DNA of 64,000 nt from Thiotrichales bacterium (GTDB taxonomy: Bacteria > Pseudomonadota > Gammaproteobacteria > Beggiatoales > Beggiatoaceae), in assembly GCA_016745035.1 (NCBI GenBank), contig JADGDE010000013.1:1-64000 (forward strand), given 5' to 3'. Under the pieces are notes generated by a model, which saw only the letters and a program-made list of their open reading frames with translations, was not told the origin of the DNA and made no database searches. Position numbers and translations under genes: made by a program. Below, in pieces: positions 47,544-57,044 of this stretch. The stretch's first letter is position 1. Each line of letters starts with the position of its first letter.

Positions 47544-47810
47544 TCACATATCTTCTAATAAAATACTAGGGTTTTCATCTATCAAACCCTTAATAATCAT
47601 ATTTTTTAGATCATCATGAACTATAAACCACATAGGATGACCAAACGTTTTAGGATAACCTTGATCTTTTTCATCATTTCCATTCCAACGCATAGCAATT
47701 ACATTAGTTTTATTTTCCCAAACTCCATATGCTACTGAAAAACTGTCATTATTAAATAAAATTTTCTTAACCTTGAAATTGCCTGGATTTACATTTTCTG
47801 GTTTTGGCAT
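47544..47810 (-). CDS. Small hypothetical protein, 88 aa
   Basis: Soluble, with a compact pattern FSVAYGVWENKTNVIAMRWNG then GYPKTFGHPMWFIVHDDL. It looks like a real domain (aromatic-rich beta then helix), not a shadow ORF. I do not recognise the family. It starts 17 nt after the thioredoxin gene's 3' end on the same strand. More AT-rich than its neighbours, hence possibly acquired. Confidence 0.55.
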   Translation of the reverse strand: MPKPENVNPGNFKVKKILFNNDSFSVAYGVWENKTNVIAMRWNGNDEKDQGYPKTFGHPMWFIVHDDLKNMIIKGLIDENPSILLEDM

Positions 47811-47826
47811 ATATTTTCCCTTACAT

Positions 47827-48177
47827 TTAATCTATATGTTCTTCAATAAATTGTCGCACCCAATGATGCGGATGAGCACTGCTAAAGCGTCCGGTGATTT
47901 CACCATTTTGAAATAATAATACGGTCGGAAAACCGCGCAGCTTATAATGCCCAGCAAGGCGCATATTGTCATCGACTTCGACTTTAGCTAACAACCAACG
48001 CCCCTCGTCCTCGGCAACCAAGTCTTCTAAAACTGGGGTCAGCATCCGACAAGGCATACACCAGTCTGCCCAAAAATCGACCATAATCGGGGTTTTATGT
48101 GAAGCTTCGATCACAACATCATCAAAGTCTTTTTCCGTGGCATCAAAAATCCACTGTTTTTCTTTTTTCTTAAACAT
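47827..48177 (-). CDS. Thioredoxin-family protein
   Basis: 116 aa. The active site is WADWCMPCRML, a CxxC with Met-Pro instead of Gly-Pro. The cis-proline loop is RGFPTVLLF. An extra N-terminal ~20 residues (KKKEKQWIFDATEKDF) precede the fold. Likely a cytoplasmic disulfide reductant or thiol carrier; no signal peptide. It lies next to the ferredoxin-like and Bcp genes, suggesting a redox/peroxide-defence group. Confidence 0.88.
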   Translation of the reverse strand: MFKKKEKQWIFDATEKDFDDVVIEASHKTPIMVDFWADWCMPCRMLTPVLEDLVAEDEGRWLLAKVEVDDNMRLAGHYKLRGFPTVLLFQNGEITGRFSSAHPHHWVRQFIEEHID

Positions 48178-48202
48178 GCTTCATCCTTAAAACAAGCGCA
48201 AT

Positions 48203-48511
48203 TCAGAGCAGTAGGCGCTTAACGATTTGTCCTTGTTGTAAATGTTGGCTGATAATCTCGTCCAAGTCTTGCTCATCAACCCATGTGTACCAAGTGCCTT
48301 CGGGATAAATCACTAAAACAGGACCTTGTTCACAACGCCCTAAACAGCCCGCTTGGTTGATGCGCACTTGTCCTTCGCCATGAATCCCCAAGGTTTTACA
48401 ACGGGCTTTTAAATAGTCGCGGGCGTGGGCGCTATCATAATCGGCGCAACAAGGTTTGCCCTCAGCGCGCTGATTATGGCAAACAAATAAGTGCTTTTGA
48501 TAAAAGCCCAT
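48203..48511 (-). CDS. (2Fe-2S) thioredoxin-like ferredoxin
   Basis: About 102 aa from the ATG at 48511 (MGFYQKHLFVCHNQR); an upstream start at 48556 would overlap bcp. Cysteines lie in FVCHNQR, KPCCAD and NQAGCLGRCEQGP, the C-x(n)-C...CLGxC layout of the thioredoxin-like [2Fe-2S] ferredoxins, and VYPEGTWYTWV closes the family pattern. It carries electrons to an unknown partner. It begins 7 nt downstream of the bcp stop codon. Confidence 0.85.
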   Translation of the reverse strand: MGFYQKHLFVCHNQRAEGKPCCADYDSAHARDYLKARCKTLGIHGEGQVRINQAGCLGRCEQGPVLVIYPEGTWYTWVDEQDLDEIISQHLQQGQIVKRLLL

Positions 48512-48518
48512 GAGGGAA

Positions 48519-48974
48519 TCAAAGTGCGTCAATCGCTGCCAGCACTTCGCTGACATGATTTGTCACTTTGACCTTGCTCCAAGTTTTTTGTAATTGCCCG
48601 TTTTCATCAAATAATAAAGTCGAGCGCACAATGCCCATGCGTTGCTTACCAAACATCATTTTGGGTTGAATAATATCAAAGGCATTGCAGAGTGCTTCTT
48701 CAGTATCTGCGAGTAAATCAAAAGGAAAGTCGTATTTTTTCTTAAAATTTTCATGCGAGCGCACACTGTCACGCGACACCCCTAAAATACGGGTATGACG
48801 TGCCGTAAACTCAGCAAATTGATCGCGGAAATCTTGCCCTTCTTGGGTACAGCCAGGGGTGTTGTCTTTAGGATAAAAATACAACACCAATTTTTGCCCT
48901 TTGAGGCTTTGTAAATCAATGTTTTGATCGCCTGTGGCAGCCAAAGTTAAAGCAGGTAAGGTTTCCATAATCAT
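48519..48974 (-). CDS. bcp: Peroxiredoxin, Bcp/PrxQ type
   Basis: 151 aa (149 from the second ATG, which has better Shine-Dalgarno spacing). KDNTPGCTQEGQDF holds the peroxidatic Cys. E. coli Bcp and 2-Cys PrxQ have a resolving Cys five residues later; here that position is Gln/Gly, so this is a one-Cys form. It reduces peroxides with thioredoxin or another thiol donor. The thioredoxin and ferredoxin genes follow on the same strand. Confidence 0.9.
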   Translation of the reverse strand: MIMETLPALTLAATGDQNIDLQSLKGQKLVLYFYPKDNTPGCTQEGQDFRDQFAEFTARHTRILGVSRDSVRSHENFKKKYDFPFDLLADTEEALCNAFDIIQPKMMFGKQRMGIVRSTLLFDENGQLQKTWSKVKVTNHVSEVLAAIDAL

Positions 48975-48989
48975 CTCTTTAAAAGCGGA

Positions 48990-49982
48990 TTAGCTCAGCA
49001 TTAAATTCGCGACCGCTTCTCGTTCTTTTTCCAATTCATCGACCGATTTTTGCATCAAAGCTCGGTCTTGTTCGGTGAGCGGTAAGTCTTGAACAATGCT
49101 GACAATACCTTCTTTGATGGTTACGGGAAAAGCATAGATCAAGCCCTCAGGAATGCCATAACTGCCATCACTGACCACGCCCATGCTGACCCAATCGTCC
49201 TCAGGCGTGCCATGAATCCATGAGCGCATGTGCGAGAGCGCAGCATAAGCGGCGGAGCCAATACTAGAGCTGCCCCGGGCTTGAATAATCGCTGTACCGC
49301 GTTGTTGAATAACGGGCATAAAATCTTCTGTAAGCCAGGTTTCATCGACCAAATCAGAGGCAGGTGTGCCATTAATTAAGGCGTGGTGAATATCTGGGTA
49401 TTGAGTCGAGGAATGATTGCCCCAGACCGTCATGCGTTTAATATCGCTGACAGAGACATTGGTTTTGGCGGCGAGTTGATGTAATGAGCGGTTGTGATCA
49501 AGGCGCATCATTGAGCTAAATTGGCTTGGGCTTAAATCAGGGGCCGCGTGGTAAGTAATCCATGCATTGGTATTGGCTGGGTTGCCGACCACCAAGACTT
49601 TAACATCACGCGAGGCATGCTCGTTTAAAGCCCGTCCTTGAACATTAAAAATCCCAGCATTGTCTTTGAGTAAATCTGAGCGTTCCATACCGGGACTACG
49701 GGGTTTTGCGCCAATTAAAAAGGCATAATCGACTCCACTAAAAGCAATATTAGGGTCATCACTTAAAACCACTTCCTCCAATAAAGGGAAAGCGCCGTCA
49801 TCGAGTTCCATGCCCACACCGTAGAGTTTATTAAGTGCTTGAGGGACTTCAAGTAGATGTAAAATAATGGGTTGGTCGGGGCCGAGAAGTTCGCCCGCAG
49901 CGAGATGGAAAATTAAAGAGTAGGCGATTTGACCGGCCGCTCCGGTCACAGCAATGCGTATAGGTTGATTCATAGCATCCAT
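48990..49982 (-). CDS. mdh: Malate dehydrogenase
   Basis: 330 aa, in the two-layer Rossmann group common in proteobacteria with 326-330-aa MDHs. [14 protein letters not shown] binds [29 protein letters not shown], the catalytic pair in RLDHNRS and [12 protein letters not shown] (His) are present. It interconverts malate and oxaloacetate in the TCA cycle. Bcp follows 15 nt after its stop. An alternative start at Met4 is possible. Confidence 0.95.
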   Translation of the reverse strand: MDAMNQPIRIAVTGAAGQIAYSLIFHLAAGELLGPDQPIILHLLEVPQALNKLYGVGMELDDGAFPLLEEVVLSDDPNIAFSGVDYAFLIGAKPRSPGMERSDLLKDNAGIFNVQGRALNEHASRDVKVLVVGNPANTNAWITYHAAPDLSPSQFSSMMRLDHNRSLHQLAAKTNVSVSDIKRMTVWGNHSSTQYPDIHHALINGTPASDLVDETWLTEDFMPVIQQRGTAIIQARGSSSIGSAAYAALSHMRSWIHGTPEDDWVSMGVVSDGSYGIPEGLIYAFPVTIKEGIVSIVQDLPLTEQDRALMQKSVDELEKEREAVANLMLS

Positions 49983-50352
49983 TATTTCAGTAAAATATTA
50001 ACGTAGTGGACTATTATAGCTGTGATAAACTGATCTGGCACGCTAAATATAAGTCTGAACGCGCTTAATGTCTTATTAGACAATAAAAATTGTCTATACA
50101 GATTAAAAATCAATGAGTTGATTATAGTATAAACACAATTATGCATCTATGAGCAGCCAAAAGTTCAAACTCATCAACTCACTCTAACCAAGAGCGATTG
50201 CGTGTCACAACAATCAATCACGGCTATTAAGCCAAGGCTGTCTTCATTGGCAAAACTAAAAACAGCCAAACTTGATGGTCAACATGGGCGGTAGCCCTGA
50301 GAGAATAACGCAGCAGTCGTTATACCAATAAAAACACACATAGAGGAACACC
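49983..50352. other. intergenic region between divergent mdh and maf
   Basis: 370 bp. Contains an AGACAA..TTGTCT hairpin near 50077-50095 and the promoters of both genes by position. No ORF, MITE or RNA gene is recognised. Confidence 0.5.
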
Positions 50353-50955
50353 ATGGCATCGCTTGAGCGGACAACGCCTTTACCTTTAGTTTTAGCTTCG
50401 ACCTCACCTTTTCGCAAAGAGGTTTTGGAGCGCTTGCATTTGCCTTTTAGCACTTTTGCACCCAATGTTGACGAAAGCCCTTTAGAGGGCGAAACCCCTA
50501 GCGTCTTGGTTCAACGCCTTGCCGAAAAAAAAGCCAAAGTTGCCTTGGATCAATACCCCTCTGCGCTGATTATCGGCTCGGATCAAATGTCGGTACTCAA
50601 TGGCAAAGTCATCGGCAAACCCGGTACACATGAGAAAGCTGTGGCGCAGCTTAAAGCCGCCAGTGGACACCGGGTCGATTTTCTCACCGGTATTTGCCTA
50701 TTCAACAGTGCCTCCGGCGAAATGCAAACAGATTTAGTCACCTTTGGCGTACATTTTCGTGAATTAAGCGATGAACAAATCGAGGGCTATTTACAGCAAG
50801 ACCAGCCCTATAATTGCGCAGGCAGTTTTAAATCCGAAGGCTTAGGTATTGCCCTTTTGGATAGTATGAAAGGCACAGACCCCACTGCTGTGATTGGCTT
50901 GCCTTTGATTCGCTTAGTACGGATGTTAGAGAACCAAAAGGTTAAAGTTTTATGA
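50353..50955 (+). CDS. Maf-family nucleotide pyrophosphatase (YceF type)
   Basis: 200 aa. [17 protein letters not shown], the Maf signature with the phosphate-binding SxxR, then [17 protein letters not shown] (catalytic Asp) and [10 protein letters not shown]. The S-T-S-P-F/Y-R form and length suggest the YceF subgroup (7-methyl-GTP pyrophosphatase). It hydrolyses noncanonical nucleotides. It overlaps moaC by 4 nt. Confidence 0.9.
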   Translation: MASLERTTPLPLVLASTSPFRKEVLERLHLPFSTFAPNVDESPLEGETPSVLVQRLAEKKAKVALDQYPSALIIGSDQMSVLNGKVIGKPGTHEKAVAQLKAASGHRVDFLTGICLFNSASGEMQTDLVTFGVHFRELSDEQIEGYLQQDQPYNCAGSFKSEGLGIALLDSMKGTDPTAVIGLPLIRLVRMLENQKVKVL

Positions 50956-51434
50956 GTGAATTAACCCATTTTAATGCCGATGGACAAGTGCATATGGTCG
51001 ATGTTGGCGCGAAAGAAGTCACCGAGCGCCGCGCCATTGCTGGCGGCTACATCAGCATGGAAACCGAGACCTTGGACTTGATTGCCAAGGGCAATCATAA
51101 AAAAGGCGACGTACTCGCCGTAGCGCGTCTTGCAGGGATTATGGCCAGCAAACGCACAGCCGATTTGATTCCCTTATGTCATCCCTTAAGCATCTCGCAT
51201 GTCAGCTTAGACCTGGAGTTACAACAACAGCCGCCAGCGGTACATTGTACTGCTACAGTGGCAACGGCTGGGCAAACCGGGGTAGAAATGGAAGCCCTGA
51301 CGGCGGTACAAATTGCCCTGTTGACCATTTACGATATGTGCAAAGCGGTCGACCGAGGAATGCACATTGAGTCTGTCCATTTATTAGAGAAAAGTGGCGG
51401 GCGCTCAGGACACTGGAAAAAAACCGATGGCTAA
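50952..51434 (+). CDS. moaC: Cyclic pyranopterin monophosphate synthase
   Basis: 160 aa. [16 protein letters not shown] at the N-terminus, then IPLCHPL, the [17 protein letters not shown] loop, [11 protein letters not shown] and KSGGRSGHW, all MoaC signatures with catalytic Lys/Asp. It makes cPMP from the MoaA product in molybdenum-cofactor synthesis. No other moa gene is nearby. The ATG overlaps maf (ATGA) and the 3' end overlaps rlmE by 8 nt. Confidence 0.95.
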   Translation: MSELTHFNADGQVHMVDVGAKEVTERRAIAGGYISMETETLDLIAKGNHKKGDVLAVARLAGIMASKRTADLIPLCHPLSISHVSLDLELQQQPPAVHCTATVATAGQTGVEMEALTAVQIALLTIYDMCKAVDRGMHIESVHLLEKSGGRSGHWKKTDG

Positions 51435-52050
51435 TGCAAGCAGCAGCCAGCGCTGGAAACAGCGCCAAGCAAATGACCCTTATGTACTCAAAGCGCAAAA
51501 AGAAGGCTACCGCTCGCGGGCGGTGTACAAACTGGCGCAAATTCACCAGCGCGACCGCATCATCAATGCTAACACTCGCCATATTGTTGATCTCGGCTCA
51601 GCCCCCGGCGGTTGGAGTCAATGGCTGGGACAAAATACCGCTGGCAATACCAAAATCATTGCCACCGACATTTTACCGATGGATCCGCTCAATGATGTCG
51701 AGTTTATTCAAGGCGATTTTACCGAGCAAGCGGTATTAGACCAACTGCTCGCCGCCGCTGGAGACAATAAAATGGACTTAGTGGTCTCGGATATGGCTCC
51801 GAACCTCAGCGGTATTAAAACCATGGATCAAGCCCGTTCGATGCTATTGGTGGAACTCGCCGCCGAGGCTGCTGGTTTGTTACTCAAACCTAAGGGCGAT
51901 TTTTTAGTTAAAGTCTTTCAAGGGGCGGAATTTGATCAATACATCCGCGATTTGCGCAGTCAATATCAAAAAGTGCTGACCCGCAAACCCGAAGCCTCGC
52001 GCAAAGCCTCGCGTGAAGTCTATATCTTGGCGCGTGGGTTTAAGGGCTAA
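51427..52050 (+). CDS. rlmE: 23S rRNA (uridine-2552-2'-O)-methyltransferase
   Basis: 207 aa from ATG 51427; a longer frame opens at 51394 inside moaC but the shorter start matches the family ([16 protein letters not shown]). [15 protein letters not shown] carries the first catalytic Lys, [13 protein letters not shown] binds SAM, then SDMAPNLSG and FLVKVFQG (Lys) and [13 protein letters not shown]. It methylates U2552 of 23S rRNA in 50S maturation. In E. coli it pairs with ftsH; here it ends a maf-moaC-rlmE run. Confidence 0.95.
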   Translation: MANASSSQRWKQRQANDPYVLKAQKEGYRSRAVYKLAQIHQRDRIINANTRHIVDLGSAPGGWSQWLGQNTAGNTKIIATDILPMDPLNDVEFIQGDFTEQAVLDQLLAAAGDNKMDLVVSDMAPNLSGIKTMDQARSMLLVELAAEAAGLLLKPKGDFLVKVFQGAEFDQYIRDLRSQYQKVLTRKPEASRKASREVYILARGFKG

Positions 52051-52148
52051 AATCTGTGAGTAATATGAAAACAATGGCTATATAGTGCTTGTTTTCATAA
52101 GATTATCATCACCAAAGCTACTAAATAAAAAACGGAAATTTTATTTAA

Positions 52149-52991
52149 ATGTCTAATATTTTGAAAGCTATACTAAATATAGCAAAAAACCCTATTGCAG
52201 AATTAAAATCAAATTATTCAGGTAGGAATAGCATCAACAATATTGGTGAGGCACTTGAAACCTATATCCAAGATGCTTTTGCAAATACCATTACTGTGAC
52301 AGATCCTGAAAAAAGGAATCAAAAAATTAGTGAGGTTTTTTCTTACTTAGGCAACCAAAATAATCCTCCAGATATTATGTTACAACAAGGTGATGCCATT
52401 GAAGTTAAAAAAATTCAAAGTAAAGGTTCTGCAATTGCTTTGAATAGCTCGTACCCTAAACATAAATTGTATGCCAATGATTCTAAAATTACCGATGCCT
52501 GCAAGGCTTGTGAGGATTGGGATGTTAAAGATATTATCTATGCGATAGGTGTTACCAGCGATAAAAGCTTGAAAACTTTGTGGCTTATTTATGGTGATTG
52601 TTATGCTGCTGACAAAACAATATATGCTCGTATCGGAGAAACTATAAAACAAGGTGTTAGCGATATTTCGGGTTTAGAATTTGCTGAGACTAAAGAATTG
52701 GGGCGAGTCAATCGAGTTGATCCTTTGGGTATTACTAATTTAAGAATTAGAGGAATGTGGCATATAGATAACCCACTTAAAGTGTTTAAAGATATTCACC
52801 AAGTCAATATGGACAAAACATTTAATTTAGTTTGTATTATGAGACTGGAAAAATATAATAGTTTTGAGCAGGAGGAAAAAGATAAATTACAATACCATCA
52901 ACATATTCATCTTAAAGATATACAAATTAAAAACCCGAATAATCCAGCCCAATTAATTGATGCAAAACTCATTACAATGGAGATTTCATGA
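52149..52991 (+). CDS. NgoPII-family type II restriction endonuclease
   Basis: 280 aa. Resembles R.NgoPII from the start (ILKAILNIAKNPI, then NSINNIGEALETYIQDAFA) and through FSYLGNQNNPPDIML and GDAIEVKKI, where PD...EVK forms the PD-(D/E)xK catalytic site. Family enzymes cut GGCC. AT-rich codon use contrasts with the preceding rlmE. Its stop overlaps the methyltransferase start by 4 nt, giving coupled expression. Confidence 0.85.
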   Translation: MSNILKAILNIAKNPIAELKSNYSGRNSINNIGEALETYIQDAFANTITVTDPEKRNQKISEVFSYLGNQNNPPDIMLQQGDAIEVKKIQSKGSAIALNSSYPKHKLYANDSKITDACKACEDWDVKDIIYAIGVTSDKSLKTLWLIYGDCYAADKTIYARIGETIKQGVSDISGLEFAETKELGRVNRVDPLGITNLRIRGMWHIDNPLKVFKDIHQVNMDKTFNLVCIMRLEKYNSFEQEEKDKLQYHQHIHLKDIQIKNPNNPAQLIDAKLITMEIS

Positions 52992-53974
52992 AAATTGTTT
53001 CTCTATTTTCTGGTGCGGGCGGCTTAGATTTAGGCTTTGAACGTGCGGGTTTCGACATCATTTGGGCAAACGAATATGACAAAGATATTTGGGAAACTTA
53101 CGAAAAAAATTTTCCTAATACCCAATTAACGAAAAAATCCATTGTGGACATCGCCTCTGCGAAAGTCCCCGCTTGTGATGGCATTATTGGTGGTCCACCG
53201 TGTCAAAGTTGGAGCGAGGCGGGTAAACTGCGTGGGATTAAAGATAAACGTGGACAACTGTTTTTTGAGTTCATCCGTTTACTTGAAGATAAACAGCCGC
53301 AGTTTTTTCTCGCTGAAAATGTTTCTGGGATGTTGGCAAAAAGGCATAGCGAAGCCTTAGCATTTATCCAAGAACAATTCAAACAAAGCGGCTATACACT
53401 GGCGTTTAAGCTTCTCAATGCTAAAGACTATGGTGTCCCCCAAGATCGCAAGCGGGTATTTTTTATCGGTTATCGGCAGGATTTGGGCAAGCAGTTTGAG
53501 TTCCCCGCCGCAGAAGAGGAAAAAGTGGTTTTAAAAGATGTTGTTTTTGACTTAAAAGATAATGTCTTAGCCGCGAAAGAAAAGAATTATAGCAATGGTA
53601 TAGCGTGTGCTATCGCTAACCACGAATATATGATCGGCGGTTTTTCCTCCATGTATATGTCCCGAAACCGGGTCAGAAGTTGGGATGAACCTTCTTTTAC
53701 CATTCAGGCAGGCGGGCGACATGCACCGATACACCCACAAGCGCCAAAAATGCCCTCTGTCGGCACAGATAAACGGATATTTGTTGCGGGCAAAGAATCA
53801 CTATATCGCAGGCTTAGCGCTAGAGAATGCGCTCGCATTCAAACCTTCCCCGATAAGCATATTTTCCATTATAACAATGTCATGGCTGCCTATAAGATGA
53901 TCGGCAATGCCGTGCCAGTCAATTTGGGTTATGCGTTAGCCAAACAAATTTATGCGGATATGAAGACGAGTTAG
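52988..53974 (+). CDS. DNA (cytosine-5) methyltransferase, NgoPII/HaeIII-like
   Basis: 328 aa. SAM motif I SLFSGAGGLDLGFERAGF, motif IV catalytic GGPPCQSWSEAG (Cys), ENV in motif VI (LAENVSG), motif VIII QDRKRVFFIGY, motif X GNAVPVNLGYALA; the target-recognition region lies ~200-280. It protects the site cut by the linked endonuclease, probably GGCC by family. Together they are a compact type II R-M unit inserted between rlmE and the sugar genes. Confidence 0.92.
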   Translation: MKIVSLFSGAGGLDLGFERAGFDIIWANEYDKDIWETYEKNFPNTQLTKKSIVDIASAKVPACDGIIGGPPCQSWSEAGKLRGIKDKRGQLFFEFIRLLEDKQPQFFLAENVSGMLAKRHSEALAFIQEQFKQSGYTLAFKLLNAKDYGVPQDRKRVFFIGYRQDLGKQFEFPAAEEEKVVLKDVVFDLKDNVLAAKEKNYSNGIACAIANHEYMIGGFSSMYMSRNRVRSWDEPSFTIQAGGRHAPIHPQAPKMPSVGTDKRIFVAGKESLYRRLSARECARIQTFPDKHIFHYNNVMAAYKMIGNAVPVNLGYALAKQIYADMKTS

Positions 53975-54074
53975 GCTTCCTCCGTCAGCCCCATACGTAG
54001 CAACTTAAGCATCTTGGTATCCATAAACCAAAAACTATGCCCTACTTATTGACCATGAAAATGATGATCTGACT

Positions 54075-54911
54075 ATGCGTATCTTAATAACCGGGGCGGC
54101 GGGGATTGTTGGTAAAGCGCTGAGTGTTTATCTTGCACAGCATGGATACGCTATTATTCCTGTCGATCTTAGCGGTTCTAGTAAAGTTATTGAACTCGAT
54201 TTAAGGCATAAAGCAGCCGTCCTTGAATTAATAAAACAACAAGCGCCCGACTTAATTATTCATACTGCGGCGATAAAAGACTTGGTTTTTTGTCAACAAC
54301 AGCCAGACATAGCCCATCAGACTAACTACACCGTCACAGAAACCTTGGTTCATGCTTGTGCTAAAGCGAATATATTTTTTCTGTTTTTGTCTTCGGATTA
54401 TGTGTTTGGAAAAAATGATCAAGATTGGTGTGAAACCGATACCCCTTGTCCCAATACACAATATGGCAAAGATAAGCTTGCTTGCGAACAGCTAATTCAA
54501 GCACATCTGTCTAATTACGCCATTATCAGAACCGCTCAGCTTTATGGCTTTAGCGGTGACTTTGTACATTTATTACGTCAGACTTTGCGTACAAAGCAAA
54601 CTTTTATGGCTTATGCTAATTTGGTCAATTGCCCGACATGGATTAGAGATCTCATGATCATGGTGGAAAAAATTATTATGCAGCAGCATAGCGGCATTTT
54701 TCATTGTGTGGGTTTGCAAGCCTTGTCACGCTATCAATATGCTTGTGAAATAGCCCAAGCATTGGCTTTAGACTCAGGCTATATTCAGGGCATCGAATTG
54801 GACTTTAGCCGAGATATTAGACCGCCTGTGGTAAGACTGGATGGGGCTGCCACCTATGCAAAGTTACAATACCACCCCAAGACCTTGCAGCAGAACCTGT
54901 CCTTAATTTAG
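54075..54911 (+). CDS. RmlD-like dTDP-sugar reductase / SDR epimerase
   Basis: 278 aa. N-terminal ILITGAAGIVGKAL (Rossmann GxxGxxG), then SSDYVFG and YGKDK, the SDR YxxxK pair, and ALDSG/PPVVRLD in the C-terminal region. Family members reduce a 4-keto sugar (dTDP-rhamnose pathway) or act as epimerases. No rmlABC is in view. It opens the sugar group, 14 nt before the GT-C gene. Confidence 0.8.
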   Translation: MRILITGAAGIVGKALSVYLAQHGYAIIPVDLSGSSKVIELDLRHKAAVLELIKQQAPDLIIHTAAIKDLVFCQQQPDIAHQTNYTVTETLVHACAKANIFFLFLSSDYVFGKNDQDWCETDTPCPNTQYGKDKLACEQLIQAHLSNYAIIRTAQLYGFSGDFVHLLRQTLRTKQTFMAYANLVNCPTWIRDLMIMVEKIIMQQHSGIFHCVGLQALSRYQYACEIAQALALDSGYIQGIELDFSRDIRPPVVRLDGAATYAKLQYHPKTLQQNLSLI

Positions 54912-54925
54912 CTTAAAAAATCATA

Positions 54926-56563
54926 ATGAAAAACAATACCTCACCCCCAGCGCTGACAACGTACATCCAATCTGTTTTTCTGCTTTTTTTAGCACTTATT
55001 TTCTTACTTGAATTGGTTTTGCATCTACGTTTGCAAATGACCACAGATGGCGCATTTTTACATTATGTCGCCTATCTAATAAACGAACATAATTTTATCC
55101 CCTACCGAGACATTTTTGAGCCAAATATGCCCGGTACTTATTTGTTTCATATGAGCATAGGCAAACTGTTAGGCTATTCTAATCTGGCTTATTACATGGT
55201 TAGCAGCCTTTGGATCATCCTAACTTTAAGCGTCACTTGGCTTTTTATGCAAAGCATCAGCAAGACCGTTGCATGGGCAGCTTGCTTGTTTTTTGGGCTG
55301 ATTTATTTGCAACTAGCACCGCACTATATGGCGCTGCAAAGAGATTTTATCCTTATATTGCCGATAGCCACGGCGATTTTTTTAGTGATCAGACACCAAG
55401 CCAACAAAGCAGCCCATAAACTACATTTTCTCTTAGGAGTCTTGTTTGCCATTGCCGCCCTATTTAAACCCCATGCACTTATCGGCTTACCCGCGCTGAT
55501 ACTCTTTAGCCTGATTCAAAATGAGAATAAAATTAGCATCAAGGCAATGCTATTTCCATTTCTAATCGCGGGTTTTTTCGCTTTTTTAGGGGTTTTAATC
55601 ACCTTGGCATTACCCTTTTTATGGGTTTGGAAAATCGGCGCTCTTGGTTCTTTTTGGGAGATTTTTTCGTCTTATACGCCTTTATATGCCCAAATGTCGG
55701 GGGATTTTGAGTTCAAAAGCAGCTGGGATAGAGCTGGGTATCTCATTGATTTTTATATTGGCTTTGGTGGGTTTGGTTTACTCCTTATTGCCTCAGCATT
55801 TGGTTTTTATTTTATATGGACTTATGCCGATTCAATAAAGATAAAAAAACTGGCTATCTTATTATTACTATTAAGCTTTTTATACAGCCTTTATGCGGCG
55901 ATTGGTGGCAAGCTTTGGGTCTATCATTGGATGCCGTTGGCGTATTTTTCCAGTTTAACGGCGGCACTGCTGTTTTTTTCTCCAACGGATAAGGCGTATA
56001 AGCAAGCACCTTATCCCAAAATACTGCCTGTGCTGATGTTCATTGCTATTGTCAGCTTATATTTGCCAATTACCCAGATAAGTTATATCAAAAAACAACT
56101 GGCTGATGTTGCCGACATACATGCGCAAATCGAGTTACATAATCAAAACCGCCATGTGTATAGCTCAGCTGAAACCAATGCGATTATCAACAACGTCAGG
56201 CAATACTTAAATACAGCATTAGAAGCCAATGACAGCGTTCAACCTTTGGGCTGGATTAGTGGTATTACCCAAGCCATGCTGTCGTCAAAAGCCGTGTTGG
56301 CTACCCCTTATATCAATGATTTTCAATTTTATCACCATGTATCCGATGACTATATTAAGCAATTGCGAGCTGATTTTATCCAGCGCTTGGAACGTAAAAA
56401 ACCGAAATTTATCATTAAAGTGATAGAAGGCGCGCCATTCAAACCAAAAATGTTTGGAGTCGATGTGAGCTATGAATTTCCTGAATTAACCCAGTTGATA
56501 CAACAGCATTATCAAAAAACGGATGCGGGCAATGGCTTGATTATTTTTCGCCGTAAAAATTAA
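54926..56563 (+). CDS. GT-C membrane glycosyltransferase (family 39/PMT-like)
   Basis: 545 aa with about ten membrane segments. The first periplasmic loop has MTTDGAFLHY and FEPNMPGTYLFH, i.e. acidic residues at the place of the GT-C catalytic D/E. A soluble C-terminal domain starts near residue 390. Such enzymes use polyprenyl-phosphate sugars on the outer face of the inner membrane. It could glycosylate protein or polymer. Confidence 0.8.
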   Translation: MKNNTSPPALTTYIQSVFLLFLALIFLLELVLHLRLQMTTDGAFLHYVAYLINEHNFIPYRDIFEPNMPGTYLFHMSIGKLLGYSNLAYYMVSSLWIILTLSVTWLFMQSISKTVAWAACLFFGLIYLQLAPHYMALQRDFILILPIATAIFLVIRHQANKAAHKLHFLLGVLFAIAALFKPHALIGLPALILFSLIQNENKISIKAMLFPFLIAGFFAFLGVLITLALPFLWVWKIGALGSFWEIFSSYTPLYAQMSGDFEFKSSWDRAGYLIDFYIGFGGFGLLLIASAFGFYFIWTYADSIKIKKLAILLLLLSFLYSLYAAIGGKLWVYHWMPLAYFSSLTAALLFFSPTDKAYKQAPYPKILPVLMFIAIVSLYLPITQISYIKKQLADVADIHAQIELHNQNRHVYSSAETNAIINNVRQYLNTALEANDSVQPLGWISGITQAMLSSKAVLATPYINDFQFYHHVSDDYIKQLRADFIQRLERKKPKFIIKVIEGAPFKPKMFGVDVSYEFPELTQLIQQHYQKTDAGNGLIIFRRKN

Positions 56564-56571
56564 ATGCTTAA

Positions 56572-56703
56572 CTGATGTTACGCAAAGGCTTCTTTTTCTG
56601 CCTTAAGGGCAGAAAAAACCGCCATTGCTGCACGGCTAAGCTTCACTAGGCAGGTGGGAAACCACATTATTGTGATAAAAACCAGCTTAGTGCGTAACAT
56701 CAG
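56572..56703 (+). mobile_element. MITE copy 8 (full length, 132 bp)
   Basis: Complete from CTGATGTTACGC to GCGTAACATCAG, with hairpin arms CTGCC/GGCAG. Flanked on both sides by the 8-bp ATGCTTAA, a perfect target duplication. It differs from copy 6 at only a few positions, so it is a recent insertion. It starts 9 nt after the stop of the GT-C gene. Confidence 0.93.
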
Positions 56704-57044
56704 ATGCTTAATCTGATTGCGAGAAAATTAATTGACAAGCGAGTGCTGAAAATGCCGTTTTAACCACACCTGAATATGACTATTGTTTCATCACCATCAT
56801 GAGTGCAAATAATATTAGACCTAAGCCTTGATAAATGCTGTTGATGACTACAATGTTTGTGAGATTGTGGCTATTTTCTTTGGTTTTAGAAATATTTAAT
56901 AACGAGTAAATGAAAATTCGCGTTAAAGAAACCGCACATCAAGCAGAATAAACCTAATAAAAAAAATGGGAATAACTATTCGCTATTTGACCGAAGGATG
57001 GCAACACAGCGAAATAAACAATACTACTTATAGAGAGAAAGACG
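56704..57044. other. intergenic region upstream of the Cys-rich gene
   Basis: 341 bp without a convincing gene. On the minus strand several short stop-separated frames give hydrophobic stretches (e.g. LGLILFALMMVMK), possibly the remains of a membrane-protein gene. The promoter of the next gene must lie here; GAGAAAG serves as its ribosome-binding site. Confidence 0.4.

Noticed and set aside
56720..56960. Small membrane-protein gene on the minus strand
   Set aside because: Hydrophobic stretches occur in different frames separated by stops, with no start codon or ribosome-binding site; noted only as a possible remnant.
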